Below are positions 10,386 through 21,054 of a stretch of 64,000 nucleotides of DNA, piece after piece; position 1 is the first letter of the stretch; each line of letters begins with the position of its first letter. The translations under genes were made by a program, and so were the position numbers. Source of the DNA: Glebionis coronaria. Taxonomy: Eukaryota > Streptophyta > Magnoliopsida > Asterales > Asteraceae. The stretch covers positions 599,325,452-599,389,451 of the forward strand of contig CM046880.1 of NCBI GenBank assembly GCA_025667525.1. The letters are read 5' to 3'. Below the pieces are notes generated by a model. That model saw only the letters and a list, made by a program, of their open reading frames with translations, had not been told where the DNA came from and did not search any database.

Positions 10386-10470
10386 CTCCCTCCGTCCTAA
10401 AATTATTGTCAGCACACAACAATTATAATTTATTACCGCTTTCTCTGTCATATTTTTTAATAGAAGGCTT
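10386..10470. mobile_element. Stowaway-like MITE fragment
   Basis: Starts at a TA with ctccctccgtcctaaaattattgtc-like sequence, the same terminus as the complete MITE at 12,872. The opposite inverted end is not found, so it is truncated. It sits just upstream of the Ubl gene's ATG and could form part of its promoter. Confidence 0.6.
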
Positions 10471-10491
10471 TCATTCTTCACTGGAAGGAAA

Positions 10492-12625
10492 ATGGCTTCA
10501 TCAGGAAAAAGGAAACGCAATGACGACAATAAAGATGCAAATGATTTAACCGTTGATGGAAAAAACAGTAAGTTTAATTTAATTCATGATTTTCAGTTTA
10601 TGTGTTTGTTTAAGCTTATACGTAGGCTTGTGAGCTCCCGGCTTATGTTTCATAAGGCCTTATTATATGGCTTATATCAAGACTTATAGGAATAAACTTA
10701 TATGCCATAAGTCTCAAAATAAGCTGGAAAATTGAGGCGTATAATATTTATTAACACGAATCAAATAAGCTCATAAGTTGTGTTTTGGTAAATTACCAAA
10801 CGTATGACAATAATGAGGTTGGTCTGGTGGTTATATACATTGATGTTTACCAATTGAGGTTGGCACAGTTGGTCAAGGCACTGGTGGGTTCAAGCCTTGG
10901 GAATGGAAAAAATCTCATTTGGGAGGGATACTACCCATCGAGGTACCGAGCAAACTCCCGCGGGAGATTAGTCCACTCGTCCTAAGGACGGTGAGAACTC
11001 CTCGTAGTAGACTTAAAAAAAAATATACATTGATGTTTAGTTTGTGTAGTATTTTTTTTTTCAGTAAATCAAGAATCCTTACCATCTAGCAATAGTTATA
11101 ATGGATGTAAAACGAATGGCATATCGAGATAGCGAATGCTCAAATATTAGTGGTTTGCCATGTTCGTATTGTTATTGTCTTTATATTTTCTTGCGCAGCT
11201 ATATCTGTCAAGACATACGACAGAGGGACATTCTCCCTGCAAGTTAAAGGCTCAGACACAATCATCAGTGTGAAGTTAAAGATAAGAAATATGACTAAAA
11301 TCCCTCATGACAAGCAGGCACTGATCTTTAACGGTATGGTTCTTGAGGGCGACCTTATTACCCTTGCCGACTACCGGGTCAAGAAGGATTCCACTCTCAC
11401 ACTTATGCGTAAATCAAGTGGATTGGTGCCAATAATCATCGATTGCCCCACTGGAAAGTTTCGCTTCTCTATGAATGTCGAACTCTCAAATACCATCGGC
11501 AAGCTGAAAGCCAAAATCCCTTATCGTGTTTGGTACCTGTTAGCCTCAAAACCTCATGATAAATGTAAGGATCTAGTTATAGTTTCCAACGGCATTGTTC
11601 TTGACGACTGTTGTATCCTTGCCGACTTCCACATTAAGATGGACTCGGTCTTGACACTTATGCATACATCCACGTCGAAAACGATGGAGATATTCGTGAA
11701 GACCCCTGCCGGAAAGACCATTTCTCGAGATGTCATAGCCACAACTACCATCGGCGAAGTGAAAACCGCTATCAGATGGGAGGTAGATATTCCCGAAGAT
11801 GAGCAGGTGATCATCTTCAACGAAATGGTTCTTGATGACAGTAGTGTCGTCTTCGACTTTGGTATTAAGAAGGGATCCACACTCACAGTTATGCGTGTTT
11901 CAAAGGGATTAATGGAGATATTTGTCAACATAGAAAACGGAAAGAGTATATCTTTCAAAGTCAAAACTTCAGATACCATTGGAAACTTGAAAACCCAAAT
12001 CAGCGATAAGGTAGGTATCCCCATTGACAAGCAGGTGTTGATCTTTAACGAAATAATTCTTCACGACTGTGGAACATTTGCTGACTTCGACATTAAGACA
12101 GAATCCACTCTTACACTTCAATCGCCGGGATTGATGCAGATATTTGTCAACACAGTCAACGGAAAGAGTACATCTGTCGAAGTCAAACCCTCGGAGACAA
12201 TTGGAAACTTGAAAAGCCAGATCAGCGATAAGGTAGGTATCCCCATTGACAAGCAGGTGTTGATATTTAACGAAATGGTTCTTGACGACAGTGGAACACT
12301 TGCTGACTTCCACATTAAGACAGAATCCACTCTCACACTTATGCGTAAATCAAGGGGATCGATGGAGATATTTGTCCAGGATGTGTTACGTAATAAAATC
12401 TCTCTGGAAGTCAACCCCTTGCACACTATCGGCAATTTAAAAGACAGGCTCTTGGAGGAACAAGGTATCATGCCAGAAATGTATAAACTGTTCTTCAAAG
12501 CAAGGGAACTCGAGGATGATCGTACTTATGCCGACTACAACATCCAAAAAGGGAATGTCATTCACCAGGAACTTACGATACGCAGCGGGCCTAGTTTGTT
12601 TAACTGGCCATCCACAATGAAGTGA
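10492..12625 (+). CDS. Tandem ubiquitin-like (polyubiquitin-like) protein
   Basis: Proposed exons: 10,492-10,567 (MASSGKRKRNDD..., a basic, possibly nuclear-targeting start), 11,065-11,106, and 11,199-12,625. All junctions are GT/AG and phase 1; a direct exon 1 to exon 3 splice also keeps frame. The last exon encodes six ubiquitin-like repeats of about 75-85 residues, each with the beta-grasp signature (for example MQIFVNTVNGKS, SETIGNLKSQISDKVGIP, KQVLIFNEMVLDD, STLTLMRKSRG). Aligned to ubiquitin, repeat 5 keeps I44, K27 and K33 but has Met at K48 and Thr at K63. The LRLRGG tail is replaced by a single-Gly RKSRG, so DUB cleavage and conjugation are unlikely. The final extension (SGPSLFNWPSTMK) is not ubiquitin-like. 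A SINE occupies intron 1. It resembles small plant families of tandem Ubl proteins; function unknown. Two broken copies lie at 6,118-8,974. Confidence 0.75.
10568..10832. other. Intron 1, left part, possible MITE remnant
   Basis: Begins with the donor gtaagt. It contains many cttata/ataag phrases in both orientations (aagcttat, ggcttat, ataagctcataag), suggesting a degraded inverted-repeat MITE. I could not fix its ends. Confidence 0.35.
10850..11022 (+). mobile_element. tRNA-derived SINE
   Basis: A 17-bp perfect duplication, atatacattgatgttta, flanks it at 10,833-10,849 and 11,023-11,039. Near the 5' end is tggcacagttgg, matching the RNA polymerase III A box (TRGYNNARNNGG). About 20 nt on is ggttcaagcct, close to the B box. 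The 173-bp body ends in a poly-A run. These are the hallmarks of a plant SINE mobilised by LINE machinery. It lies in an intron of the Ubl gene, in the sense orientation. Confidence 0.92.
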
Positions 12626-12852
12626 CATAGCACCGTTGGTACAATGCATTGTGAACATGGTACGTATGATATAACTTCTTCTCTGTAAAGACTTCATTTT
12701 AACTCAAATGGTGGATTTATGTAAATTGATAGTATGTATACTTGGCTTTGGAGATGTGGAATGCTTGTGTTTGAGGTATATATAGTGGCTTTAATCATGT
12801 GAATTAACTGTTGCATTTATGTTTAACCACATAACTACTATAACTACTATTA
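12626..12852. other. 3' flank of the Ubl gene
   Basis: Non-coding; expected to hold the 3' UTR and poly-A signal. I see no clear AATAAA. Nothing else is recognised before the MITE cluster. Confidence 0.4.
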
Positions 12853-13385
12853 CCCTCTCCGTTCTAAATTACTCCCTCCGTCCCAAAATTATTGTCACCA
12901 GACAAGAATTACACAGTTTAAGAAAACTACATTTATTACAGGTTTCTCTCTCTTACTTTTTAGCATAATGACAGTTTTACCCTTACTTAATTAATTAATT
13001 CTTCTTTAAAATTTGTAATAATAATTTCAAGTAAGGATAATATAGTAACTTTATCAAATTTTCCTATCTATTTTTAGTATTGGACAATAATTTTGGGACA
13101 ACTCAAAATAGAAAGATGGACAATAATTCTGGGACGGAGGGAGTAATATTTTTCCAAAAAAAAAAACACATTATTTTAGAAAACATTATTATCATAACAT
13201 TCTTTCGTACCTTTTTTGCAAAATGACACTCTTACCCTTATGCAATTAATTAAAATTTGTATGTTCTTTGTAAGTTTTAGTACCACGTAAACTTGTTACA
13301 CTACTTACATCTATATTTGGAACAAGACTATAATTTTAAAACATTCCAAAATCGTATAAGGGACTATAAATTGGAACGAAGAGAG
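12853..13385. mobile_element. Outer MITE carrying a nested MITE
   Basis: The left end ctctccgttctaaatta and right end aaattggaacgaagagag are inverted repeats with a few mismatches. The outer element is interrupted 17-18 bp inside its left terminus, at a TA, by the complete MITE at 12,872-13,143. Without that insert it would be about 260 bp, typical for a Stowaway-like element. Confidence 0.65.
12872..13143. mobile_element. Stowaway (Tc1/mariner) MITE
   Basis: 272 bp with terminal inverted repeats ctccctccgtcccaaaatta and, at the right, ccagaattattg in inverse form ending gggacggagggag. It is flanked by the TA duplication (12,870-12,871 and 13,144-13,145). No coding capacity. Confidence 0.92.
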
Positions 13386-13410
13386 TTTTCATTTTCTGTA
13401 TCAATTTACG

Positions 13411-13715
13411 ATTCGTGATACAAATCATATATGAATTTTTAAGACAAAAATATTTCGTCGAAAGGATATATGTATTACAACGATAATTAAATCATCTTTC
13501 TATAATGAGCATATGTATAAACTTTCGACGAAGTTTTCTTTGTCTGAGAAAATCATATATGATTTATATCACGGATCATATGTGATTTTCCAAAATCATA
13601 TATAATTATATTAAGTCATATACAATTTGAGAAAATCATATACAAATCATATGCAATTCGTGATACAAATCATATATGAATTTTTAAGACAAAAATATTT
13701 CGTCGAAAGGATATA
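13411..13715. repeat. 60-bp direct repeat in a palindrome-rich tract
   Basis: 13,411-13,470 and 13,656-13,715 are essentially identical (starting attcgtgatacaaatcatat and passing through atttcgtcgaaagg). The DNA between them repeats the palindrome aaatcatatatgattt in several variants. Related sequence occurs near 9,650-9,740. Confidence 0.75.
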
Positions 13716-13895
13716 CATGTGTCTTGTCAGAAAGATGATTTAATTCTCGTCGCGATAGTATGTTTCGTTTTGCGTAATAATTAAAGGTTTGTGAGATATT
13801 TTTTTTTAAAGTGAGGTCTTTTGTTAGATAAAAAATGGGTGACTATTATTGGTTGATTAAGACTATACTATAAAACAGGTGTACATTGAACATTT

Positions 13896-13958
13896 TTTTT
13901 TCTTTTTTTTGGTAACCGTGATTTCCGACTCATTGGCCTACTGATCCACGGGGTTGAC
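13896..13958 (-). mobile_element. 5'-truncated retroposon fragment (SINE or LINE tail)
   Basis: A perfect 17-bp duplication, gtgtacattgaacattt, at 13,879-13,895 and 13,959-13,975 encloses 63 bp. On the minus strand this ends in a long A-rich tail preceded by gtcggaaatcacggttacc. Target-primed integration of a truncated poly-A RNA explains this pattern. Confidence 0.75.
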
Positions 13959-13975
13959 GTGTACATTGAACATTT

Positions 13976-15109
13976 GCCTCCTACAATAAACGCTGACGAC
14001 TCTTCAAACACTTTCTGCAACGAAGATGTGACAGTGGAAACTGTCACTAACAGCCCGTGAAGGCATATATGATATATCCATATTTGACGAGGAGTTTCTA
14101 TCAGTAACGCAAGCAACAATATTTCTTGAACCATTGCAACACTATGGTGACGCACCGTCACTAACAAAACATACAAGGTCCTTATGTATTAATCTTTACC
14201 ATTCACGTACTTTATATCAAATTATTAGTTTACACAAGCATGCATTCCACATTTACGAACTCATATTATAATTTAAACTTGAAATCCATTTGGTTTCAAG
14301 AAAATCAATATTACACAAAATGATTGATGACACTAGAATCATCAATTCCCCATTTTAGTATAATTCTTTTTATTTGACTGCTAAAATTATAGTGTTATCT
14401 TGGTTTTCTCAAATCATCAAACCAAATCAAACGCATGCATAAATGAAAGTATCGTTATGGATTGAATTTTCACTTAGTACATTACATGTTTTAAATAATC
14501 GAAAATCGAGGTGTCGCTAGGGAATAAACTCTTCAGTTCGTTTGAATACTTGAAGATAATATACACACGAGTTTCTACATTCCTCCAATGTTTGTACAAC
14601 ACTTTACAAGCCAATCGCCCTTATCCATTCATGAGCATATAGGAAGCCAAAATCTAAGCTTACTGAAACGCTAAAACTTAATGCTCATATAGATAATTTT
14701 TTATTTATGTCCTAGGTTGATGCAAAATTCTGGTTGGATCTGGAATAGCCCGAATATATAGCTATTAGGGCATAGAATGCACGCGTCTTGCATCAAGTGA
14801 ATTTGCTTAGAATCATGCACAAGGAAAAGTATACCGTTAATTTTATTGCGGAGAGAGACCCATGATTAAACTCAGGAGTAAGATTAAGTAGAAATCTCTT
14901 AAGGTTTAGTATGCAATTAGAGTTTACAAGATACATGTTTGAATGCCAAAGCAATTCCATTTATAACCGAAGTACCTTTTTTGGGTTTCCTAAGCTTTCG
15001 ACCCAAGTTATAAACCAAGATATTGAGGATTTATATTTATCCTTACCTTTTAAATATATTAAGTATATCTCTTATTTAGTTTAAATATATATCCTTCATA
15101 AAATACAAG
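13976..15109. other. Unrecognised, probably degenerate repeats
   Basis: No gene or paired repeat seen. A 102-codon minus-strand frame near 13,868-14,176 has no recognisable domain and overlaps the retroposon fragment. Confidence 0.35.
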
Positions 15110-16340
15110 CCACCGTTTATTTTATACTTACCGTGTATGGCCACTCATAGTCGATGTAAACCGTGTACGACCTACTATTGGGTTGATCTTAATGGACCAT
15201 TCGCAACGTCTAATCCCAACAACATCAATTTAGCCCATAGAAGTATTAGTGGGCCGGTCGTCCATTTACTATACGTCATCATGTCCCCTAGTTTAGTACG
15301 CGTGGCCGTAGCCGCGACTGTTAGACTTATGCAAAACACCATAACTCTCGAAACGTATTCGATACGTTTTCGCTACCAAAAACAACCGTTATGTAGGGTC
15401 CCCTATATGATCAATGGGACCCACTCTCGGTAATTGTTTAGATTATCCTATTGATGGGACGCATGATACCCTCGAAATCTAGACCGTCCAAAACGTTAGT
15501 GAGCGACACATGTCATTCAGAGTGTGAACAGTACCCTCCCAAATGGTATAAATATAAGGCTACCGGCATTGTTCAACTTTTTACACACACTCAAAAGAAC
15601 CGTCAATTTCAGAAAAACCCCCTGCAACTCTTTCTTACCTACGAATTTTCATCAATCCAGGTTAGATTCCCACGATTCTTATGAAACATAGTTAAAAATG
15701 GTTAGGGACGCCATAGACATTGACTTCGTTCCAACGAATACCTTTAGGAGTTTTTCTCTGAATTCTGTATATCCAAGGACTTTTGTCCGGTATTTCCTGG
15801 TCCTAAGGACGCTAGTGGGGACTTCCTCGAAGGTAAAATTGGTGTTCACACCAAATTCTTCGAATTGTGAACTTTCATATCCTTCTTTCTCAGTTTATGG
15901 TATATTTACTCAACCACTACCAAATTCATCTTTGTCAACTCTCTTGTATAGGCACGGTCAAAGTGTGTCACTTTGAAATTAACAACCGCATCCTTAACAT
16001 AACCCGCACCATGAACATATTTTGGGTTTTTTACATCCCGTTCGTTAGCTATAGGTAGGATTATGATATGTGATCTCAGAATCATGAATGCTTGGAATCA
16101 TGAATGCTTGGAATAAAAAATGTTCGGGGTGGCCACGGAGGTTCACTTACGACGACTCTGGGTTATCCATAAGAGAAGTCTCCCTGGAATTAGTCGGATC
16201 GTAAAGATATACAAAAAAATGACTGGAATCAGCAATACTTTTCAACACATCACCTTGAGGATAATGTGGTTTTTAATGTGTGAGGAATAATATGCTCGGG
16301 CTCTTGAAAAGACAGGCCACATCTAGTTTTTATATATATC
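15110..16340 (+). other. LTR-like remnant with promoter-like box
   Basis: Contains a good TATA-like element, ggtataaatataagg (about 15,545-15,559), followed 25-40 nt later by a plausible start region. The upstream sequence (gactgttagacttatgcaaa, cataactctcgaaacg) is of a kind I associate with gypsy-type plant LTRs. The frames at 15,137-15,433, 15,451-15,684 and 15,698-15,976 carry no known domain. I found no matching second LTR, primer site or target duplication, so this stays tentative. Confidence 0.3.
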
Positions 16341-17446
16341 TTTTATTTAGGATATATGTTTAAGAAAGTATGTGTTATTTTTAGGATTTATCTTGTATTA
16401 GCCATTGAAACAAGTTAATATCCTTTATTCGGTGCGTATATCGATCAAGTCATTATTATGAAAATTATCAATCAAGTTAATCAATAAATATTTTTAGTTG
16501 TATTCTTCTATTTCTTGTACGCAAGCGCACGTTTGAAATGACATGACTATCACCATACAACCCTAATCAAGTCATATCGGTTAATCTTTTCAAATTTATT
16601 AACATGTCTTATATTCAAATGTATTAAATTTCTAAAAGAGATCGGCATTCTATATCTATTAATACAACACAAACTTTAAATGAATGTCTATCATGATTTA
16701 TAAGTTTTTAACTTTTTATATTTATCTAATAATTATTTTTAACGTTATAATTAGTGCAAGGATGAGACAACGCATAAGCCCCATAAAAATTTACTTGTTT
16801 ACTTATTTTTAATTAAATTTTTTTGATATTGATCACGTAGGGTGTAAAATTTGTTATCACTTTTATGCATAAATCGATAAACTAAACAATGCATCTAAGT
16901 TTATAGGATGTCATTTGCTCTGGTGCATGCAAGAACGAAGTCAGAACCATATATGACGCGGGTGTACAATTTTTTCTTAGGACCATAATATATAAGAGTT
17001 AAAATGTATTTGTAAGTAATACTAACTAGATAAGACATATCTCGATGGATCGAATGCATTTAATATGCATAACTTTGTTTTCGATGGAAAAATCCATAAG
17101 TGTCTTGAGCACCACGAGACACCCGGGCTCCGTCCATGAATGCAAGAGCTTTTGTTCCTTTTGTTTTTTTGTATGTTCGGTTAATTTTTCACCTACGTAC
17201 TCTGTAATGTTATAATTTGTTAATATATTAAATAGGTTTAAGTAGTTGTCAGTTTACTTTGTAGCTACAGTTCAGTAGTTGCAATCTCCTCAGTTTAGGT
17301 TAGAAGTATCGATTTTGACCATGTATCTATAAACAGGGCAATTTAGGTTGTTTGTAATCTCAAGCGGTTCAAATAAAGAATTTTATCAGAAAAGAGATCG
17401 GGTCAAATGGGTTTGAGTATATCTCTACTAAAGAAGTGGAATTTAA
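16341..17446. other. Unrecognised intergenic DNA
   Basis: AT-rich. 16,841-16,904 is a near-copy of 10,326-10,384. Nothing else identified; the right end is the former 3' UTR of the minus-strand RT gene that stops at 17,447. Confidence 0.4.
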
Positions 17447-17566
17447 TTACATAGTTGTAGAAGGCAAGAGAACAATAAGCTGCGCCGCAAGCCCTTTTTG
17501 AATTGCAAAGATAATTCTATTAAAAATCACATTTGTGGATTTAGGTGTCATAACGTTACTATTCAT
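17447..17566 (-). pseudogene. YLDDGT reverse transcriptase pseudogene, C-terminal piece
   Basis: On the minus strand this encodes about 40 codons containing FAIQKGLAAQL and ends at a TAA (17,447-17,449). It is the tail of the RT ORF whose earlier pieces lie at 42,987-43,362, 59,382-60,545 and 62,083-62,130. The SIRE element at 17,567-42,986 separates it from the preceding piece. With that element and one ttcat copy left out, the codons on both sides read through without a shift. I recall FAIQKGLAAQLV-like endings in many plant RT proteins of this type. Confidence 0.75.
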
Positions 17567-18069
17567 TGTTGGGAATAAAATTAACTAAGTCACTGGGACG
17601 CTGACAAGAAGAGATTGGACGCTGACAAGAGTAAAAGAGGCGCTGACAGATGAACGCTGACAAGTAATATTTGAGCGCTGGCAAAGATGAAGTCCAACCA
17701 CTGATGGATTACTTAGTCTACAAGTTTTGTAATTCTAGTAAAGATATACTCGATATTGTATTTTCTATATTTATCTTTACCTAGAATAGTTTATACGTAG
17801 ATTATTGTACACGACTTCTTGTGCTATAAAAGGAGGTCGTAGGGTTCATTGTCAGATATAGTTTTCATACGTTTTACACTTTCATTGTACACAAGTTTCA
17901 TCAATCAATTAAAGTGAAAGTTTGGTTTACATTGCTTTGTTTGTTCTTTGTTCTAAGTGTTAATTCCGCATAGCACTTAGATTGTTGAATACACAAAGTT
18001 TCTCTACGTGTTATACTTGATTCAATCTCAATAACACAAAGCTAAATCGATCTAATTTTGGGATCAACA
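17567..18069 (+). repeat. SIRE 5' LTR
   Basis: 503 bp, TGTTGGG...TCAACA. Between 17,596 and 17,690 the motif cgctgaca occurs four times exactly and once as cgctggca. A TATA-like gctataaaagg box lies near 17,822. Confidence 0.95.
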
Positions 18070-18071
18070 AG

Positions 18072-18085
18072 TGGTATCAGAGCTT
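18072..18085 (+). promoter_or_regulatory. SIRE primer-binding site
   Basis: tggtatcagagctt begins 2 nt after the 5' LTR and is complementary to the 3' end of initiator-Met tRNA, the usual primer of copia elements. Confidence 0.92.
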
Positions 18086-18177
18086 GTTGAGGAACTTTGA
18101 TCTACATAAAACGAAACCCTAAAAACCCTAAATTGCCAAAAACCCTACATCGAGAGCTACCCTAAAAACCAAACATC

Positions 18178-20996
18178 ATGACTACCCTAGAACCTACATC
18201 CTCATCAAACTACAACCTCAAAATTCCCATGCTCGACCCTAACAACTTTGAACAATGGAAGTTCAATTTTGAACAGTACCTACAAGTCAATGACCATGCT
18301 CTTTAGGAAGTCGTTGAATATGGTAATCAGTTCGACAAGGCAGCTAAGATAGCTGCTTCTATTGAAGCACGAAGAGTAGCTCAACAAGATGTTGTTGAAA
18401 GACCTGAAGATGGAAGAGCTGTCTCAGCTGCTAAAGTAGCTTGAGAAGGAATGACATGAAGACTTTGAACCATCTTAAACTCTCCTTAGGTTCAAAGAAT
18501 CGGCACAAATACAGAAGCTATGAATCTACTAAAGATCTTTGGGCAACTCTTCAAGTTACCTATGGTGGTAATGAAGATACGGCCAAAGAATGGAAAAATC
18601 AATTGTTAAGTGAGTATGTTGTGTTTAAAGCTCATCCTAATGAGAAGTTGAGTGAAGTAAGAAGTCGTCTTCAAGACATCACTAGCAAATTGGCTTTTAT
18701 GGGAACAGAACTTGAAGATGCATATATTATTGCTACATTCATTGGAGGTCTAGGTGATGCATGGAAAATTAAAGCCAGATCTATCATTGCTACCAACGTT
18801 CATAAAAGTGCTTATTTTGATGATATCTACAATAAACTAAAAATTGTAGAAGATGAGACCTTACTTGAACATGGGAAGAAGCCAACATCTAGAAACATGG
18901 CTTTCATCTCACACAGGAATCTCAAACCATTAACAGAGATTCATATATCAATGTATTGAGTACACGTCCTATTACTGGATCAACTTTGTCAGCGCGTCAA
19001 CTTTTGATGCTGACACATACAATATTGGTTCATCAAGTCTTAAACCTGCTGGTATTGACTTGGATACAATATGTGCATACATGCTTCTTTACCCAATGGT
19101 TCTTTAGTCACCTATGAGGACCTTGAGCAAATCAGTGATGCTGACACAGAAGAGATGGACATCAAGTGGAATATGGCACTTGCAAGCATAAGGGCCAACA
19201 GATGGAATAGGAGATTTGGTAGAAAGATGACTTTCAATGGCAAAGACACAACTGGATTTGATAAATCTAAGGTTGAATGCTATAATTGTCATATGATGAG
19301 ACACTTCATGAGGGAATGCAGATCTCCACGTAGAGATGATGGTGGAAAGAGCTCAAGACAGGTTGTCAAGATTGGAGACACTGAGCCAAAGGATATGGTT
19401 TCCATGCAAGGTATTTATGGCATTGGATGGGGCTGGAGCATCATGGCAGATGATGTGGTAGAGAATCAAGCTTTGGTTGCTGAAAAGGAAGAAGAACAGC
19501 ACGTTCACTTTGCTCTTATGGCCAACTCCTCGTCTTCATCAGATAATGAGGTATATGATGATGCTTTTTGTAGTAAAAGTTGTAGGTTAAACACTGAAAA
19601 ACTTAACAAAGAAATCCTAAAGTTAAAATCAGATGTTTTTTATGAACAAATCAGACTTACAAACTATAAAAGTGGACTTGCACAATCTGATGGGATGGTA
19701 GAGGAATACAAGAAAATGGAATTTGACCTTAAAGATCAAATCAAGGTTTTAACTAGAGATTTAAGAGTCAGTAATGAATCTAGAGAATCTCTAATGAAAT
19801 GTAGAACTGACTTGCAACTCAGGTTAAGTGAGGCCATTAAGGATAAAGAAAACGTAGGGCTTAAAACTTAAAAGTTTAAAAAAGCTAGCCAAACCCTAGA
19901 AAAGTGTGTAAGTGAATAAAGAAACCCTAGGGACATGTCTGGGATTGGGATGAAAGAGTATGCCGTTGTTCCACCACCTGCTAGCTACTTCTATGGTGTC
20001 CTAAAAAAGGATCTTTCTTGGACTGGTATTCCAGAACTCCAAGAAAAGGAATTTATTCCTCCACCTAGAGTGCCTGATCCAGTACTTACTCCAGTAGAAG
20101 AGTATAGGAAGAAATTGACTGACCTAAAAGAGTGGAAGAAAGCAAACTCTATGTTATTTGTCAAAGGGGGCTTCTTAGTGAAGAAGAAACTGAAACAAAA
20201 TCCATTGTTGTCACTAATCCTATTACTGGAAAAACAGTTGACCTTGGATCTAAAACTAAAAGTAAATCTAGTGTTAAATATGCTGAGATGTATAGGAAAC
20301 CTAGATCACCTCAAAGCCAAGCAAGTGTTAATGGGACAGGGTTCTTTCAATCTAGACCTAAGGTTATGTCTAGAAAGGCTTGTTACATATGTGGGAGTTT
20401 TTCTCAATTGGCCTGTAAATGTGTCAGTGGCTCTAAATCAGCCGTTGATAATAGGCCAACCAACTTTAAACACAAGCCTCACACCCACATAAGCCCTAAG
20501 GCCACTAGACCAGCTCCTTTCTTCTCTAAGGTAGCTAATACCCAAGGCCAAAGATCCTTCTATAAGACCAACACTTGGTCTAATAGACAGTGGGTTCCTA
20601 TAGCAAACCCTAATTTGGGTGCTGACAGGAACAAATCACACGTTGACGGGACAAGACCAGCCACTGACAGAACTATGTTTGGTATGAATATGCCATAACA
20701 AGCTTCTGTAAGACCTTTTGTTAGACCAACACGTGCCAAATACTTACAACCAAAGGGTAAAGGGTCTAAGGCTACATCCTACCTAACTTGGAGACCAAAC
20801 CCACAACAGTCAACTGATTTTATTGGTGTCTCCATGACTTGTAACAAATTTAAATATCTTGAACAAAATGTTGGATCAAATTGGGTGCTAAAGGTAAAAA
20901 GGGATGAACAGGGGGTTGTTACAAGAAACAAGTCCATTCTTGTTGAACAACCTAATGTATCCAAGTCTACCAAGGCTTGGATTCCCAAAGAAAACT
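18178..20996 (+). pseudogene. SIRE gag, disrupted
   Basis: The ATG at 18,178 starts MTTLEPTSSSNYNLKIPMLD, followed by FEQWKFNFEQYL, the usual start of a copia capsid protein. A tag stop lies at 18,304-18,306 (where tryptophan is expected), then a frameshift near 18,440 and another stop at 18,957-18,959. The capsid core (18,441-18,956) shows LWATLQVTYGG and KLSEVRSRLQDI. A CCHC zinc knuckle, CYNCHMMRHFMREC, lies at about 19,278-19,320, with Met replacing a usual glycine. A coiled-coil-prone stretch follows to 19,871. A second knuckle-like CYICGSFSQLACKC is near 20,379-20,420 and has lost its histidine. Segments from 19,935 and 20,132 are in different frames. Gag would assemble the cytoplasmic particle; this copy cannot. 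Confidence 0.85.
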
Positions 20997-21054
20997 AATT
21001 TGTTTTCTTCATGTGCAGGGCATTCCAAAATAGGTCAATGACAAAGGATATAGG

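Noticed and set aside
11554..12697. Long minus-strand frames across the Ubl gene
   Set aside because: They mirror the repetitive plus-strand Ubl coding sequence, have no domain, and repeat with the same period.
15137..15976. Three plus-strand frames of 77-98 codons as host genes
   Set aside because: No domain or codon-usage support, and the surrounding DNA looks LTR-like.
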